Source: Cupriavidus malaysiensis | GTDB lineage: Bacteria; Pseudomonadota; Gammaproteobacteria; Burkholderiales; Burkholderiaceae | Length of the DNA: 64,000 nucleotides | Assembly: GCF_001854325.1 (NCBI RefSeq) | Contig: NZ_CP017755.1 | Coordinates: 1,922,001 to 1,986,000, forward strand | Direction: 5' to 3' | Part shown: positions 22,394 through 31,757 of the stretch, in pieces | Layout: the number at the start of each line of letters is the position of its first letter | How positions within the stretch are numbered: position 1 is the first letter of the stretch | The notes under the pieces: generated by a model | The model's database searches: none | Told to the model about the DNA's origin: nothing | Seen by the model: the letters and a program-made list of their open reading frames with translations, nothing else | Position numbers and translations under genes: made by a program

Positions 22394-22425
22394 GCACCTA
22401 CGCACCTACGCACCTACGCACCTGC
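22394..22425. repeat. 8-bp tandem repeat, four units
   Basis: Three copies of GCACCTAC followed by GCACCTGC, in the convergent gap between the cytochrome and pqqE. It is a probable slippage site with no evident function. Confidence 0.7.
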
Positions 22426-22523
22426 CGAATGCTTGCCGCAGGACTTGTCGACCGGCTCGCCGTGCGGCCCGCGGGCGAGCCGCAAGGGGCCGCGGCACCG
22501 CGGCGCCCGCAGGTCCGCGCCGG

Positions 22524-23774
22524 CTAGCCCCGGCTCAGGCGCAGTGAGTTGGCGTCGGTGCGGAACACCAGCGGCGCGGTGGACGCCGCTGCGGCACCGT
22601 CCCGCGGCGCCAGGGCCGCCGCCAGCCTCCCGTGCGCCACGCCGCGCGTGGCCGCCACGCCCGGACCGGTTGCCATCGACGCCGCGCCTTGCGCCACCGC
22701 CTCGCGCACGCGTCCGTGCTCGGGCGAGCGCTCGCAGGCCGGGTCGGTGGCCGCCGGGTCGCCGGTCAGCAGGAACGCCTGGCAGCGGCAGCCGCCGGCA
22801 TCGTCCTCGCGGCCGTCGCAGCTGCGGCACGGCTCGGGCATCCAGCCGGTGCCGCGGAAGCGCTGGAAGGCTTCGCTCTCCTGCCAGATCCAGCGCAGGC
22901 CGTGCTCGCGCACATTGGGCAGCGCCGGCCCGGGCAGCATGCGCGCCGCGTGGCAGGGCAGCGCGGTGCCGTCCGGCGCCACGCCGAGGAAGGTCGTGCC
23001 CCAGCCGTTCATGCACTTCTTCGGCTTGCCCTCGAAGTAGTCCGGCACCACGAACAGGATGCGGCAGCGCTGCCCCACCTGGGCCCGGTAGCGCTCCACC
23101 ACCGCCTCCGCCTCGCGCAGCTGCCGGGCATCGGGCATCAGCGCCTGGCGGTTGTGCCAGGCCCAGCCGTAATACTGCGTGTTGGCCAGTTCCAGGTATT
23201 CCGCCCCCATCTGCAAGGCCATCTCGATGATGGTGCCCACGTGCGGCAGGTTGTAGCGGTGCAGCACGCAGTTGAGCACCATCGGGTAGCCATGCGCCTT
23301 GATGCTGCGGGCCACGCGGCGCTTGAGCTCGAAGGTGCGGGTGCTGGAGAGGAAGTCGTTCAGTTCGCGGGTCGAATCCTGGAAGGAGAGCTGGATATGG
23401 TCGAGCCCGGCCTCGCGCAGCGCGGCCAGGCGTGCGTCGGTGAGGCCGATGCCTGAGGTGATCAGGTTGGTATAGAAGCCGAGCCCGTGCGCGTGCGCCA
23501 CCAGGGTTTCCAGATCCTTGCGCAGCAGCGGCTCGCCGCCGGACAGGCCGAGCTGCACCGCGCCCAGCGCGCGCGCCTGCGTCAGCACGTCCAGCCACTG
23601 CGCGGTATCGAGCTCGGCCTCGTGGCGGGCGTAGTCGAGCGGATTGGAGCAGAAGGCGCAGTGCAGCGGGCAACGGTAGGTCAGCTCGGCCAGCAGCCAC
23701 AGCGGCGGCCCCGGCCGCGCCGCCGCGGCGTCCGCGGGCACCGCCTCAGACCAGCCAGCCGCGTTCGATTGCAT
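22524..23774 (-). CDS. pqqE: PQQ biosynthesis radical SAM enzyme PqqE
   Basis: A 416-residue radical SAM-SPASM enzyme. It forms the carbon-carbon crosslink between Glu and Tyr of the PqqA peptide. The SAM cluster motif is Cys35-Cys39-Cys42 (CPLHCAFC). SPASM cysteines lie in KKCMNGWG, LPCHAAR and CRSCDGREDDAGGC. ATG 23774 is chosen so that the protein begins near the conserved core; it overlaps pqqD by about 29 nt. The C-terminus extends some 40 residues past the usual end, an Ala-rich tail. Confidence 0.94.
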   Translation of the reverse strand: MQSNAAGWSEAVPADAAAARPGPPLWLLAELTYRCPLHCAFCSNPLDYARHEAELDTAQWLDVLTQARALGAVQLGLSGGEPLLRKDLETLVAHAHGLGFYTNLITSGIGLTDARLAALREAGLDHIQLSFQDSTRELNDFLSSTRTFELKRRVARSIKAHGYPMVLNCVLHRYNLPHVGTIIEMALQMGAEYLELANTQYYGWAWHNRQALMPDARQLREAEAVVERYRAQVGQRCRILFVVPDYFEGKPKKCMNGWGTTFLGVAPDGTALPCHAARMLPGPALPNVREHGLRWIWQESEAFQRFRGTGWMPEPCRSCDGREDDAGGCRCQAFLLTGDPAATDPACERSPEHGRVREAVAQGAASMATGPGVAATRGVAHGRLAAALAPRDGAAAASTAPLVFRTDANSLRLSRG

Positions 23775-24045
23775 GACTGACAAAGGCGTGGACCTCGGGG
23801 GCGATGCCATCGACGCCGAAGGCGGCCTGCAGGTCGTCGATCAGCATGTCGAGCGTGCGCGTGCCGTCGCAGTGGCGCAGGATGGCGGCGGCGCTGTCGT
23901 TCAGCGTCACCATGCCTTCCGGATAGAGCAGCACCCAGGCCTGCTGGGCGGGCTCCCACTGCAGGCGGAAGGTGCCGTGCAGGCTGGGCCTGCGCGCCGC
24001 GGCGGCAGGCGCCGGCGCGGTCTCGGTGGTCGGGGCGGCGCTCAT
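23746..24045 (-). CDS. pqqD: PqqA-binding chaperone PqqD
   Basis: A 99-residue RiPP recognition protein that presents PqqA to PqqE. The winged-helix core ([30 protein letters not shown]) is preceded by about 25 Ala/Pro-rich residues not needed for the fold. The start overlaps the pqqC stop (ATGA). Confidence 0.92.
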   Translation of the reverse strand: MSAAPTTETAPAPAAAARRPSLHGTFRLQWEPAQQAWVLLYPEGMVTLNDSAAAILRHCDGTRTLDMLIDDLQAAFGVDGIAPEVHAFVSHAIERGWLV

Positions 24046-24734
24046 GGATAGGCCTTTTCGATGGCGTCCAGCATCGACCACAGCACGTCGAGCTTGAACT
24101 GCAGGATCTCCAGCGCGCGCAATTGCAGCGCCGGCGTGCGGAAATGGGACAGCGTCACGCGCAGCCCATGGTCGACGTCGCGCTGGGCGAGCGGGATGCG
24201 CGAACGGAAATAGGCCAGCCCCTCGCGCTCGATCCACGGATAGTGTTCGGGCCAGCCCGACAGCCGCTGCTGGTGGATCTCCGGCGCGAACATCTCGGTC
24301 AGCGAGGAACAGACCCCCTCCTGCCAGGGCGCGCTACGCGCAAAGTTCACATAGGCGTCGACGGCGAAGCGCACGCCCGGCAGCACCAGGCGCTGCGACC
24401 ACAGCTGCTCGCGCGACAGCCCCACCGCCTCGCCCAGGCGTGTCCACGCCTCGATGCCGCCCGGCGTTTCCGGGGTGCCATCGTGGTCGAGGATGCGCAC
24501 CACCCACTCGCGCCGCGTCTCGCGCTCCGGGCAGTTGGCGAGGATGGCCGCATCCTTCTGCGGGATGCGGACCTGGTAGTAGAAGCGGTTGGCCACCCAG
24601 CCGCGGATCTGCTCCGGCGTGCAGGCGCCGGCCGCCATGCGCTGGTGGAAAGGATGGTGGATGTGGTAGCCCGACTGGCGGGCGCGCAGCCGGGCCTCGA
24701 ATTCCGCCGGGCTCCAGGGTTCGCTGTGGCTCAT
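24042..24734 (-). CDS. pqqC: PQQ synthase PqqC
   Basis: A 230-residue cofactorless oxidase performing the last ring closure and eight-electron oxidation in PQQ formation. The conserved HHPFHQRM and [17 protein letters not shown] segments and the active-site region [14 protein letters not shown] are present. Length is normal. The start overlaps the pqqB stop codon (ATGA). Confidence 0.95.
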   Translation of the reverse strand: MSHSEPWSPAEFEARLRARQSGYHIHHPFHQRMAAGACTPEQIRGWVANRFYYQVRIPQKDAAILANCPERETRREWVVRILDHDGTPETPGGIEAWTRLGEAVGLSREQLWSQRLVLPGVRFAVDAYVNFARSAPWQEGVCSSLTEMFAPEIHQQRLSGWPEHYPWIEREGLAYFRSRIPLAQRDVDHGLRVTLSHFRTPALQLRALEILQFKLDVLWSMLDAIEKAYP

Positions 24735-25648
24735 AGCGCGATCTCCATGCCGTCCCAGGCCACCTCGATGCCGTGCGCGGCCAGGCGGCGGCGCTGCGGC
24801 GAGTCTTCGTCGAGGATGGGATTGGTGTTGTTGATGTGGATCAGGATCTTGCGGACGCGCGGCACGGCATCCAGCACTTCGATCATGCCGCCCGGGCCGG
24901 ATTGGGCCAGGTGGCCCATGTCGCGCGCGCGCTTGGCCGACAGCCCCAGTTTCGGCATCTCGTCGTCCTGCCAGAAGGTGCCGTCCACCAGCACCACGTC
25001 GGCCGCCTGCAGCTCGGCCATCACGTGCGGCTCGATCGCGCCCAGCCCCGGGGCGTAGAACAGGCGCGCGCCGCTGCGCGTGTCGACCACGCGCAGGCCG
25101 ATGTTGTCCCCGTGCTGGGGGGCCTCGCGGTTGGGCGAGTACGGCGGCGCCTTGCTGTCGAGCGGCACCGGCGTCAAGGCCAGCGACGGCAGCGCGGCCA
25201 GGCGCAGCGCGCTGCCGTCGAGCGGCAGCGGGTGGGCCTCCAGGCCGCAGTAGTGGGACAGGATGCGCCGCAGCGGGAAAGCCCGGTCGAGATCCGCCAG
25301 CACCGGCGCGGTGGCGTAGAGCGGCAACGGCCGGCCATGCTCGCGCAGCATCAGCAGGCCGGTGACGTGGTCGATCTGGGCGTCCATCAGCAGCACCGCG
25401 GCGATGCCGCTGTCGCGCTGGCTGCGTGCCGGCTGCAGTGCCGGCGTGGCGCGGACCTGCGCCAGGATGTCGGGCGAGGCATTGACCAGCAGCCAGTCGC
25501 TGCCGTTCTCGCTCAAGGCGATCGAGGATTGTGTGCGCGGCGTCGCGCGCACGGTGCCGCGCCGCACGCCGGCGCAGTTCGGGCAGTTGCAGTTCCATTG
25601 GGGAAAGCCGCCGCCCGCGGCGGATCCCAGTACCCGCAGTGTCACCAT
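24731..25648 (-). CDS. pqqB: PqqB metallohydrolase-fold protein
   Basis: A 305-residue metallo-beta-lactamase-fold protein. The N-terminus [22 protein letters not shown] holds the structural zinc cysteines. The metal-site motif is [13 protein letters not shown]. The family is required for full PQQ production and is considered an iron-dependent hydroxylase acting on the crosslinked Glu-Tyr. It lies about 120 nt downstream of pqqA. Confidence 0.95.
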   Translation of the reverse strand: MVTLRVLGSAAGGGFPQWNCNCPNCAGVRRGTVRATPRTQSSIALSENGSDWLLVNASPDILAQVRATPALQPARSQRDSGIAAVLLMDAQIDHVTGLLMLREHGRPLPLYATAPVLADLDRAFPLRRILSHYCGLEAHPLPLDGSALRLAALPSLALTPVPLDSKAPPYSPNREAPQHGDNIGLRVVDTRSGARLFYAPGLGAIEPHVMAELQAADVVLVDGTFWQDDEMPKLGLSAKRARDMGHLAQSGPGGMIEVLDAVPRVRKILIHINNTNPILDEDSPQRRRLAAHGIEVAWDGMEIAL

Positions 25649-25771
25649 GTTCTTGTCGGGCGCGGTGCGCCTGTCTCCCTTGTCTGTGCGGCCCCGCCGG
25701 TTCGCGGGAAGCCGGCACGGCAGGCTGCGCGGCCGGGCCCGCCGCGCGGGCGGGCCCGGCCGGCTACGGCG

Positions 25772-25846
25772 TCAGCGGTTCGCGATGTACATCGTGATCT
25801 CGAAGCCCAGGCGCAGTTCGGTGTAGGCGGGGGTATTCCAGGTCAT
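25772..25846 (-). CDS. pqqA: PQQ precursor peptide PqqA
   Basis: A 24-residue precursor peptide. The two residues that become PQQ, Glu16 and Tyr20, sit in the conserved GFEITMY segment with the expected three-residue spacing. A perfect AGGAGG ribosome binding site lies 5 nt before the ATG, fitting the need for more peptide than enzyme. It is the first gene of pqqABCDE. The gap to pqqB probably uncouples its high expression, but I see no clear terminator there. Confidence 0.95.
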   Translation of the reverse strand: MTWNTPAYTELRLGFEITMYIANR

Positions 25847-25991
25847 GTCTCCTCCTTGATTCGGATGTCGGATTGGCTTGGTCCGGATGGCTCGTTGCTA
25901 CGGTGCGCCCGGCTGGCACGGATCGTGTTCGCCTGGCCTGCGCGGGCGTCCATCCGGGCCGCCGCGCATGAACCCTGACGAGGCAAATTCC

Positions 25992-26963
25992 ATGCCCAAC
26001 ACGCCATCGCCCCCGTCCGGCGAGGTCTTCTGGCTGCGCACACCCGACGCGCACCGCCTGCACGTGCGCCTGCTCGGCCCGCCCGGCGGCACGCCCTGGC
26101 TGGTCCTGCACGGCGGGCCGGGCAGCGGCTGCGCGCCGTCGATGGCGGACTGGTTCGACCTGGCCCGCCACCGCGTGGTGCTGCCGGACCAGCGCGGCGC
26201 GGGCCGCTCGCGCCCGGCCGGCTCGCTCCGGCGCAACACCACCGGCGCGCTGCTGGACGACCTGGAGCGGCTGCGGCGCGCCCTCGGCATCGAGCGCTGG
26301 CACGTGGCGGCCGGCTCCTGGGGCGCCGCGCTGGCCCTGGCCTACGCCGCCCGCCACGCGCCGCATGTGGCCGGGCTGGTCCTGCGCGGCAGCTTCCTGA
26401 CCGGGCGCGACGACATCCTGCGGCTGTTCAGCGCGCGGGCGCGCGGCGCCTCGATGCTGGCGCCGCGCGCCCATGCTGCGGCGCACACACGGCTGGGCGC
26501 GGCACAGGCGCAGCTGCTTGCGACAGTGCAACTGTTGCAAAACGGAACACCTGTCCAGCAACGGGACACCGCGTGGCGCTGGCGCCGCGTCGAATCCGGC
26601 CTGCTGACGGGACGGCCGGCGCGGCGCTCGGACGGTGCGGACCGTGCCGGCGCGCGCTCGCTCGCGGCCAGGCGCGCCGAACGCGCGCTGTGCCGCAAGT
26701 ACCGCATCCAGGCCCGCTACCTGCCGCGCCGCTGCGGCCTGGGCAAGGCCGCGCTGCTGCGCGCGGCGGCGGCGGTCGGCGCGCAGGGCATCCCGGTCAC
26801 GCTGCTGCACGGCACGCGCGACCGCGTCTGCCCGCCGCGCAATGCCGAGCGGCTGCGCCGCGCCATCCCGCAGGCCGAGCTGTGGCGGATCGCGGGCGGA
26901 CACCTGGCGCAGGGCGCGATGGCCGAGGCGCTGGGCCGGGCCATCCGGCGGCAGTCGGCATGA
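25992..26963 (+). CDS. S33 alpha/beta hydrolase (proline iminopeptidase-like)
   Basis: A 323-residue alpha/beta hydrolase. The oxyanion motif HGGPGSG matches proline iminopeptidases. The nucleophile Ser lies in AAGSWGAA, the acid in HGTRDRVCPP and the His in IAGGHLAQ. ATG 25992 has GAGG about 9 nt upstream; ATG 25968 is also possible. It diverges from pqqA and overlaps the next gene (ATGA). Because PQQ loci need a protease to trim the PqqA product and no PqqF/G is present here, this peptidase is a candidate for that step, though only by position. Confidence 0.83.
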   Translation: MPNTPSPPSGEVFWLRTPDAHRLHVRLLGPPGGTPWLVLHGGPGSGCAPSMADWFDLARHRVVLPDQRGAGRSRPAGSLRRNTTGALLDDLERLRRALGIERWHVAAGSWGAALALAYAARHAPHVAGLVLRGSFLTGRDDILRLFSARARGASMLAPRAHAAAHTRLGAAQAQLLATVQLLQNGTPVQQRDTAWRWRRVESGLLTGRPARRSDGADRAGARSLAARRAERALCRKYRIQARYLPRRCGLGKAALLRAAAAVGAQGIPVTLLHGTRDRVCPPRNAERLRRAIPQAELWRIAGGHLAQGAMAEALGRAIRRQSA

Positions 26964-28009
26964 CGAGGCCGGCACTCCCACGCCGGCGCTGGCTGGCGCA
27001 AACCCCGGCGCTGGTCCTCGGCGCATGGCTGCCGCCGGCCGCTACCGCGCAGGCCGCACGGCCCGCACGCCACGCCGGAAGCGGGTCCGGCCTGCCCGCA
27101 CCGGCCTCCGTCGCCGCGGCGGCCATGCCGCCGCTCGCGCTGCGGCCGTTCGGCCCGGGTACCTGGGTGGCCGAGGCCGTCAATGCCGAGCCCGCGCGCG
27201 CCAATGCCGGCGCGGTGGTCCCCTCGCTGGTGGTGCTGGCCGGCGACGGCGTGCTGGTGGTCGATCCCGGCCCGCACCTGCGGTGGGGCCGGCGCCTGCT
27301 GGCGGCGATCCGCCGGCTGACGCCGCTGCCGGTGCGCTGGGTGGTCAATACCCACGCCCATCCGGAGCATGTGCTCGGCAACGCGGCTTTTGCCGCGCTG
27401 CGGCCGCGCCCCGTCTTCGTCGCCTCGCCGCAGACCGCCGCCCTGATGCGCGCGCGCTGCGCGGCCTGCCTGGACCATCTGCGCGCCCTGCTTGGCGCCG
27501 GCACGCTGGCCGGCACAGGCATCGTGCTGCCGGCGCCCGCGCTGCGCGATGGGACGCGCTTCGCCACCGGCGCGATCGATTGGCGCGTGCGCGTCTTCGC
27601 CGACGCGCACAGCCCGAGCGATACCGTGCTGTACGCGCCGGCCAGCGGCCTGCTGTGCGCCGGCGGCCTGGCCACACGCCAGCGCGTGCCGGACCTGCGC
27701 GAGGGCAGCCTGGCCGGCTGGCAGGCGGCGCTGCGCGAGCTGCTGGGGTGGGAGGTGCGCCGTGTTGCCGGCGCCGGGGTGGGCACGCCGGCGCAGACGC
27801 TGGCGCCCACGCTGGCCTATCTCGATGCCCTGGAAGCGGATATCGCGCGTGCCTGGCGCAGCGGCGGCGATGCTGCCGACGCCGCCCGCGCCGTGCCGGG
27901 AGACGGCTTCCGCCACTGGCGCGGCGTCTCGCCGCGCCACGCGCTCAATGTGCAGCGCGCCTGGCTGGAACTGGAAGACCGCTACCTGCGCGAGGCGCCG
28001 CCGGGCTGA
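26960..28009 (+). CDS. Quinoprotein relay zinc metallohydrolase, second copy
   Basis: A 349-residue exported metallo-beta-lactamase-fold protein with an N-terminal RRRWL (Tat-like) signal. The zinc motif reads HAHPEH (His132 to His137), so unlike the copy at 20865 it keeps the first His but has Glu in place of the usual Asp. A further DAHSPSDTV histidine is present. The protein belongs to the SoxH-related family found beside PQQ genes. The overlap with the preceding peptidase gene suggests co-expression. Confidence 0.85.
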   Translation: MTRPALPRRRWLAQTPALVLGAWLPPAATAQAARPARHAGSGSGLPAPASVAAAAMPPLALRPFGPGTWVAEAVNAEPARANAGAVVPSLVVLAGDGVLVVDPGPHLRWGRRLLAAIRRLTPLPVRWVVNTHAHPEHVLGNAAFAALRPRPVFVASPQTAALMRARCAACLDHLRALLGAGTLAGTGIVLPAPALRDGTRFATGAIDWRVRVFADAHSPSDTVLYAPASGLLCAGGLATRQRVPDLREGSLAGWQAALRELLGWEVRRVAGAGVGTPAQTLAPTLAYLDALEADIARAWRSGGDAADAARAVPGDGFRHWRGVSPRHALNVQRAWLELEDRYLREAPPG

Positions 28010-28066
28010 GGGTGCCGGCGCAGGACGCGCTCACGCCGAGCAGAGCTCGGGCCGGCTAGCGGAGGC

Positions 28067-30193
28067 TCAGGCGTCCGGCCCGCCGCCGCTGCCGGGGTCG
28101 GTGCCCGGATCGGCACCCCCCGGCTGCAGCAAGCGTGCCGCCTCGCCGATCTTGCGGTAGACGGTGTTGCGCGAAATGCCGAGGGCCTTGGCGGCGGCCG
28201 AGATATTGCCGCCATGCGCGCGCACCGCGGCCACCGTGGCCAGCGCCTCGACTTCGGCCAGCCGGGTCGGCGTGGCGGCAGGCGCGGCAGGCGCGGCGGA
28301 CGTGGCGGCCGCCGACGGCAAGCCGAAAGCGGGCGCGGCCGGCTGAGCGGCCAGGCCCCCCGGCCCGGCGGCCACGGCCTGCCCGGCGCGCGCCTGGCGC
28401 TCCTGCCAGTCTTCCAGGAAGTCGTCCGGCAGGTGCGACTCGTCGATCTCGTCCTCGCCCGCCGCCATCAGCCGTGCCGTGTTCAGCAGGTTGCCGAGCT
28501 GGCGGATATTGCCCGGCCAGTGGTAGCTGCCGAACATCCGCATCACCCCCTCGCCCAGGCGTTCCGGGCAGGCCGGCGTGCGGTCCTGCGCCAGCAGCCG
28601 GGTGGCGATGGCGGCCAGGTCGGTGCGGTCGCGCAGCGCCGGCAGGCGCACCACCAGGCCGTTGAGCCGGTAGTACAGGTCCTCGCGGAAACGCCCCGCC
28701 GCCACCTCCTCGCGCAGGTTGCGGTTGGTGGCGCACACCAGGCAGAAGCTCACCTGGATCACCTTGCTGCTGCCCAGCGGCGTCACCGCGCGCTCCTGCA
28801 ACGCGCGCAGCAGGCGTGCCTGCAGATGCAGCGGCATATCGCCGATCTCGTCCAGGAACAGCGTGCCGCCGTTGGCCAGCAGCATCTTGCCCACCCCGCC
28901 CTTCTTGCGCGCCCCGGTGAAGGCGCCTTCCTCGTAGCCGAACAGCTCGGACTCGATCAGCGTCTCCGGGATCGAGGCGCAGTTGACCGCCACGAAGGGG
29001 CCTTGCCGGTTCGGGCTGTCGGCATGGATGGCACGTGCCAGCAGTTCCTTGCCGGTGCCGGTCTCGCCCAGGATCATCACCGGCACCTCGCGCCCGATGA
29101 CCTTGCGCAGCTTGCCGATCACCGCGTGCATCTGCGCGTCGCCGGTGTCCAGGCCGGCCAGGCCCTCGGCCGCCTGCGGCACCGCAGGCGCCAGCCGGCG
29201 CGGCATGGCCGGCGGCACTTCGCTCACCGCGGTCGCCACGCCGGCCGCCGCGGGATCGGTCGCGAGGCGCGCCCCCGACACCGCCTCGGAGCGCTTGTAC
29301 TGCACCCGCGCCCACACCTTGACCCCGCTCGGCAGGCGCAGCGCCAGCGCGCCGCCGTGGGCCGCGCGCAGCGCGTCGAACAGTTCCGACATGGCCACGC
29401 CGAACAGCGAGGGGAAGGTGTGCACCTGCAGCGCCCCCAGCGACAGGCCGAGCTGGAACTGGCCGCTGCGGTTGGCCGAAAGGAAGCGGCCGCCCGGCGT
29501 GAACGCCGCCAGCCCCTCGACGATGGTGCCGAGGAACTCCTGGCGCGAGTGGAAATGCACGCACACCATGTCCTGGAAGGCGTTGCCGAACAGCTGGTTC
29601 TCGATCATCTGCGCCGACATCCGCACCAGCGCCATGGTGTGCTTGTGGAAGCCGCGATGGTCACCGGAGACGTCCAGCGCGCCGGCGGTGCGGCCGTAGG
29701 GATCGACGATGGGCGCGCAGGAGCAGGTCAGGAACTGGTTGGCCTGCAGGAAGTGGTCGCCGGCATGGACCAGGGTCGGCCGCCCTTCGGCCAGCGCCGT
29801 GCCGATGGCGTTGGTGCCCTTGCTTTCCTCCGACCACACCGCGCCGGCGCGCAGCGCCACCTTGTCGGCCTTCTGCAGGAAATCGTCGTCGCCCAGCGAA
29901 TGCAGGATCAGCCCCGAGGCGTCGGTCAGCATCACCATGCTGTGGGTGTTGACGATCTGGTCGTAGAGCGTCTCCATCACCGGCAGCGCGTGGGTATACA
30001 GCGACTGGCTGTGGGCGATACCGTCGCGCAGTTCGCCGGCAGCCGCCTGGCCGTAGTCGGGCGCCTCGTAGCGCCGCAGCCCATAGGCCTCGGAGCGCTG
30101 GTGCGCCTGCGCGATGGTCTCCGTGGGCGTGCCGTCCCAATCCGGGACGGTGCCACCGCCGGCCGCCTGGCCGGCCGGGTGGGCAGTCATCAT
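28067..30193 (-). CDS. AcoR-type sigma-54 activator of alcohol oxidation
   Basis: A 708-residue enhancer-binding protein. An N-terminal GAF sensor (~70-220) is followed by the AAA+ domain (~340-565), with Walker A GETGTGKE, the sigma-54-contacting loop GAFTGA and [14 protein letters not shown]-terminal Fis-type helix-turn-helix ends the protein ([20 protein letters not shown]). GGAG precedes ATG 30193. It is divergent from the PedF-like cytochrome. The likely targets are the sigma-54 promoters at 16513, 16801 and 30416, given its place in the quinoprotein locus. The inducer is not readable from sequence. Confidence 0.9.
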   Translation of the reverse strand: MMTAHPAGQAAGGGTVPDWDGTPTETIAQAHQRSEAYGLRRYEAPDYGQAAAGELRDGIAHSQSLYTHALPVMETLYDQIVNTHSMVMLTDASGLILHSLGDDDFLQKADKVALRAGAVWSEESKGTNAIGTALAEGRPTLVHAGDHFLQANQFLTCSCAPIVDPYGRTAGALDVSGDHRGFHKHTMALVRMSAQMIENQLFGNAFQDMVCVHFHSRQEFLGTIVEGLAAFTPGGRFLSANRSGQFQLGLSLGALQVHTFPSLFGVAMSELFDALRAAHGGALALRLPSGVKVWARVQYKRSEAVSGARLATDPAAAGVATAVSEVPPAMPRRLAPAVPQAAEGLAGLDTGDAQMHAVIGKLRKVIGREVPVMILGETGTGKELLARAIHADSPNRQGPFVAVNCASIPETLIESELFGYEEGAFTGARKKGGVGKMLLANGGTLFLDEIGDMPLHLQARLLRALQERAVTPLGSSKVIQVSFCLVCATNRNLREEVAAGRFREDLYYRLNGLVVRLPALRDRTDLAAIATRLLAQDRTPACPERLGEGVMRMFGSYHWPGNIRQLGNLLNTARLMAAGEDEIDESHLPDDFLEDWQERQARAGQAVAAGPGGLAAQPAAPAFGLPSAAATSAAPAAPAATPTRLAEVEALATVAAVRAHGGNISAAAKALGISRNTVYRKIGEAARLLQPGGADPGTDPGSGGGPDA

Positions 30194-30280
30194 GGCATGG
30201 TCTCCTTCTCCTGTTCGGTTCGCCCGCGGTCTGTGCGCGCGGGTCGCCGGCGGCGCGCCTGGGGCGCCTTGCCGCCGCTT

Positions 30281-30303
30281 GTACCCCACTTGTTCCGGGG
30301 TAC
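30281..30303. promoter_or_regulatory. Perfect dyad in divergent promoter region
   Basis: GTACCCC at 30281-30287 and GGGGTAC at 30297-30303 form a 7-bp perfect inverted repeat with a 9-nt spacer. It lies between the AcoR-type gene and the cytochrome, 112 nt upstream of the candidate -24 element. It may be the activator's binding site or an autoregulatory operator. Confidence 0.45.
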
Positions 30304-30415
30304 TGTTGCATGGTGAAGCAAGAGGCTTGCCAGCGTGTTCCATTTCGGGGCACGCCGGCCGTGCCCGCCTGTCACGATGCGGTGCAATATCCTACCGCGC
30401 CGGGCCCTCCGACCC

Positions 30416-30430
30416 TGGTATGCCATTTGC
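30416..30430 (+). promoter_or_regulatory. Candidate sigma-54 promoter of cytochrome c550
   Basis: TGGTAT-GCCAT-TTGC has the right spacing, the invariant GG and GC and a perfect -12 TTGC. The -24 element differs at two positions from TGGCAC. It lies 82 nt before the cytochrome ATG. Confidence 0.5.
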
Positions 30431-30511
30431 AGATAGGTCCGCCAACACCGCGCGAGCGGCGAGTACCTATCGAAAACAAGACAGAAACCAACCAAAACGG
30501 AGGTGACACCC

Positions 30512-31000
30512 ATGGCCCGACCGCATCGATTCCGCCCCTGGCTGCGCGCGCTGGCGCTGGCCGGCGCCGCAGCCGCGCTGCCCGCCCTCGTGCAGGCCCA
30601 CGGCGACGTGGTCCCGCAGGCCGTCGATATCGGCACGCTGCCGCAGCTCGGCGCGGAATGGAAGCCGGACAATCCCTATCGCAGCGGCGCCGCCCACAAG
30701 GAAGCCTTGCATATCGGCAGCTCGGCCTACAACCAGAACTGTGCGCGCTGCCACGGGCTGGAAGCGGTCTCGGGCGGCATCGCGCCGGACCTGCGCGCAC
30801 TCGACACCGACTGCACCTCGCTGTCCGATCCGGCCAAGAAGCAAGCCTGCCGCAGCGAGATCGACCAGTACTTCTCCACCACGGTACGCCAGGGCCGCAC
30901 CCGCGACGGCCGCGTCTACATGCCCCCCTTCGAAGGCACGCTGTCGCAGGAGGCGGTGTGGGCGATCCGCACCTATATCGAGTCGCGCGGCGCGCCCTGA
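30512..31000 (+). CDS. pedF: Cytochrome c550, PedF-like
   Basis: A 162-residue periplasmic cytochrome with a signal peptide ending at VQAHG. The heme site is CARCHG and the candidate distal Met lies in VYMPPFEGTLSQEA. The ENPYR/DNPYR-type block before the heme is shared with the paralogue at 13233. PedF-type cytochromes take electrons from quinoprotein ethanol dehydrogenases. A strong GGAGGT lies 7 nt before ATG 30512. Confidence 0.88.
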   Translation: MARPHRFRPWLRALALAGAAAALPALVQAHGDVVPQAVDIGTLPQLGAEWKPDNPYRSGAAHKEALHIGSSAYNQNCARCHGLEAVSGGIAPDLRALDTDCTSLSDPAKKQACRSEIDQYFSTTVRQGRTRDGRVYMPPFEGTLSQEAVWAIRTYIESRGAP

Positions 31001-31049
31001 GCGCCGACCGGCGGGCGCGGCGGCGCCCATCGACTATCATAGGGCCCCC

Positions 31050-31079
31050 GCGGCCGCGCCTCACCGGTGGCGCGGCCGC
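31050..31079 (+). terminator. GC-rich hairpin after cytochrome c550
   Basis: A perfect 11-bp stem (GCGGCCGCGCC at 31050-31060, complement at 31069-31079) with an 8-nt loop, 50 nt past the cytochrome stop. There is no T-tract. It separates the quinoprotein locus from the thioesterase. Confidence 0.55.
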
Positions 31080-31104
31080 TTCCGTCTTACCCGTATCCAT
31101 CCCA

Positions 31105-31545
31105 ATGGCCCGCCTGCAGCTCGACTTTCCCGCAGAGCAGTTCTGCTACGACACCCACCTGACGGTGCGCGTCACCGACATCAATTCCGCCAACCACCTG
31201 GCCAACGACTCGATGATCTCCATGATCTCCGAGGCACGTGCCCGCTTCCTGCATGATTTCGGCATCGGCGAGATCCAGGGGGAAGGCGTCGGCATCATCG
31301 TCACCGACCTCGCCACCACCTACCGCAACGAGGCCCATGCGCGCGACCAGTTGCGCTTCGAGGTGGGCGTGATGGACTTCAACAAGTACGGCGGTGACAT
31401 CATCTTCCGCATCACCCGCCCGCGCGACGGCGCGCTGATCGCCATGGCCAAGTCGGGCTTCGTCTTCTTCAACTACATGCAGAAGCAGGTGGTGCCGATG
31501 CCCGAGGCCTTCCCCGGGCGCTTTCCGCGCGTCAACTGGGTCTGA
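31105..31545 (+). CDS. Hotdog-fold acyl-CoA thioesterase
   Basis: A 146-residue single hotdog-domain protein similar to YbgC/FadM-type thioesterases. It carries VRVTDINSANHLANDSMISMISEARARFL, in which Asn/His replace the usual Asp-x-x-Gly-His pattern. A later YRNEAHARDQLRFEV strand completes the fold. The substrate is unknown. It stands alone. Confidence 0.8.
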   Translation: MARLQLDFPAEQFCYDTHLTVRVTDINSANHLANDSMISMISEARARFLHDFGIGEIQGEGVGIIVTDLATTYRNEAHARDQLRFEVGVMDFNKYGGDIIFRITRPRDGALIAMAKSGFVFFNYMQKQVVPMPEAFPGRFPRVNWV

Positions 31546-31757
31546 GGCCCCGGCCGCGCGGGCGCGGCTCCGGCACGCCGGCTTGACGCACATCAAGCCA
31601 CCGCGCGGAAGCGGTCCGCCGCACGCGCTGGCGCGACCGGCAGCGGCCGACCCCGGCGGTACACTATCGTTTCCTCCCCGCAGTGATCTGCCGCCGCGCC
31701 TGCCCTGCCTGCCGGAGCGGCCCATGCGCCAGCGCCGGGGAAGCCGATGGAGAAACG

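Noticed and set aside
25878..25991. Upstream extension of the S33 peptidase start
   Set aside because: It would cover the pqqA promoter region; ATG 25992 has a better ribosome binding site and begins just before the fold.
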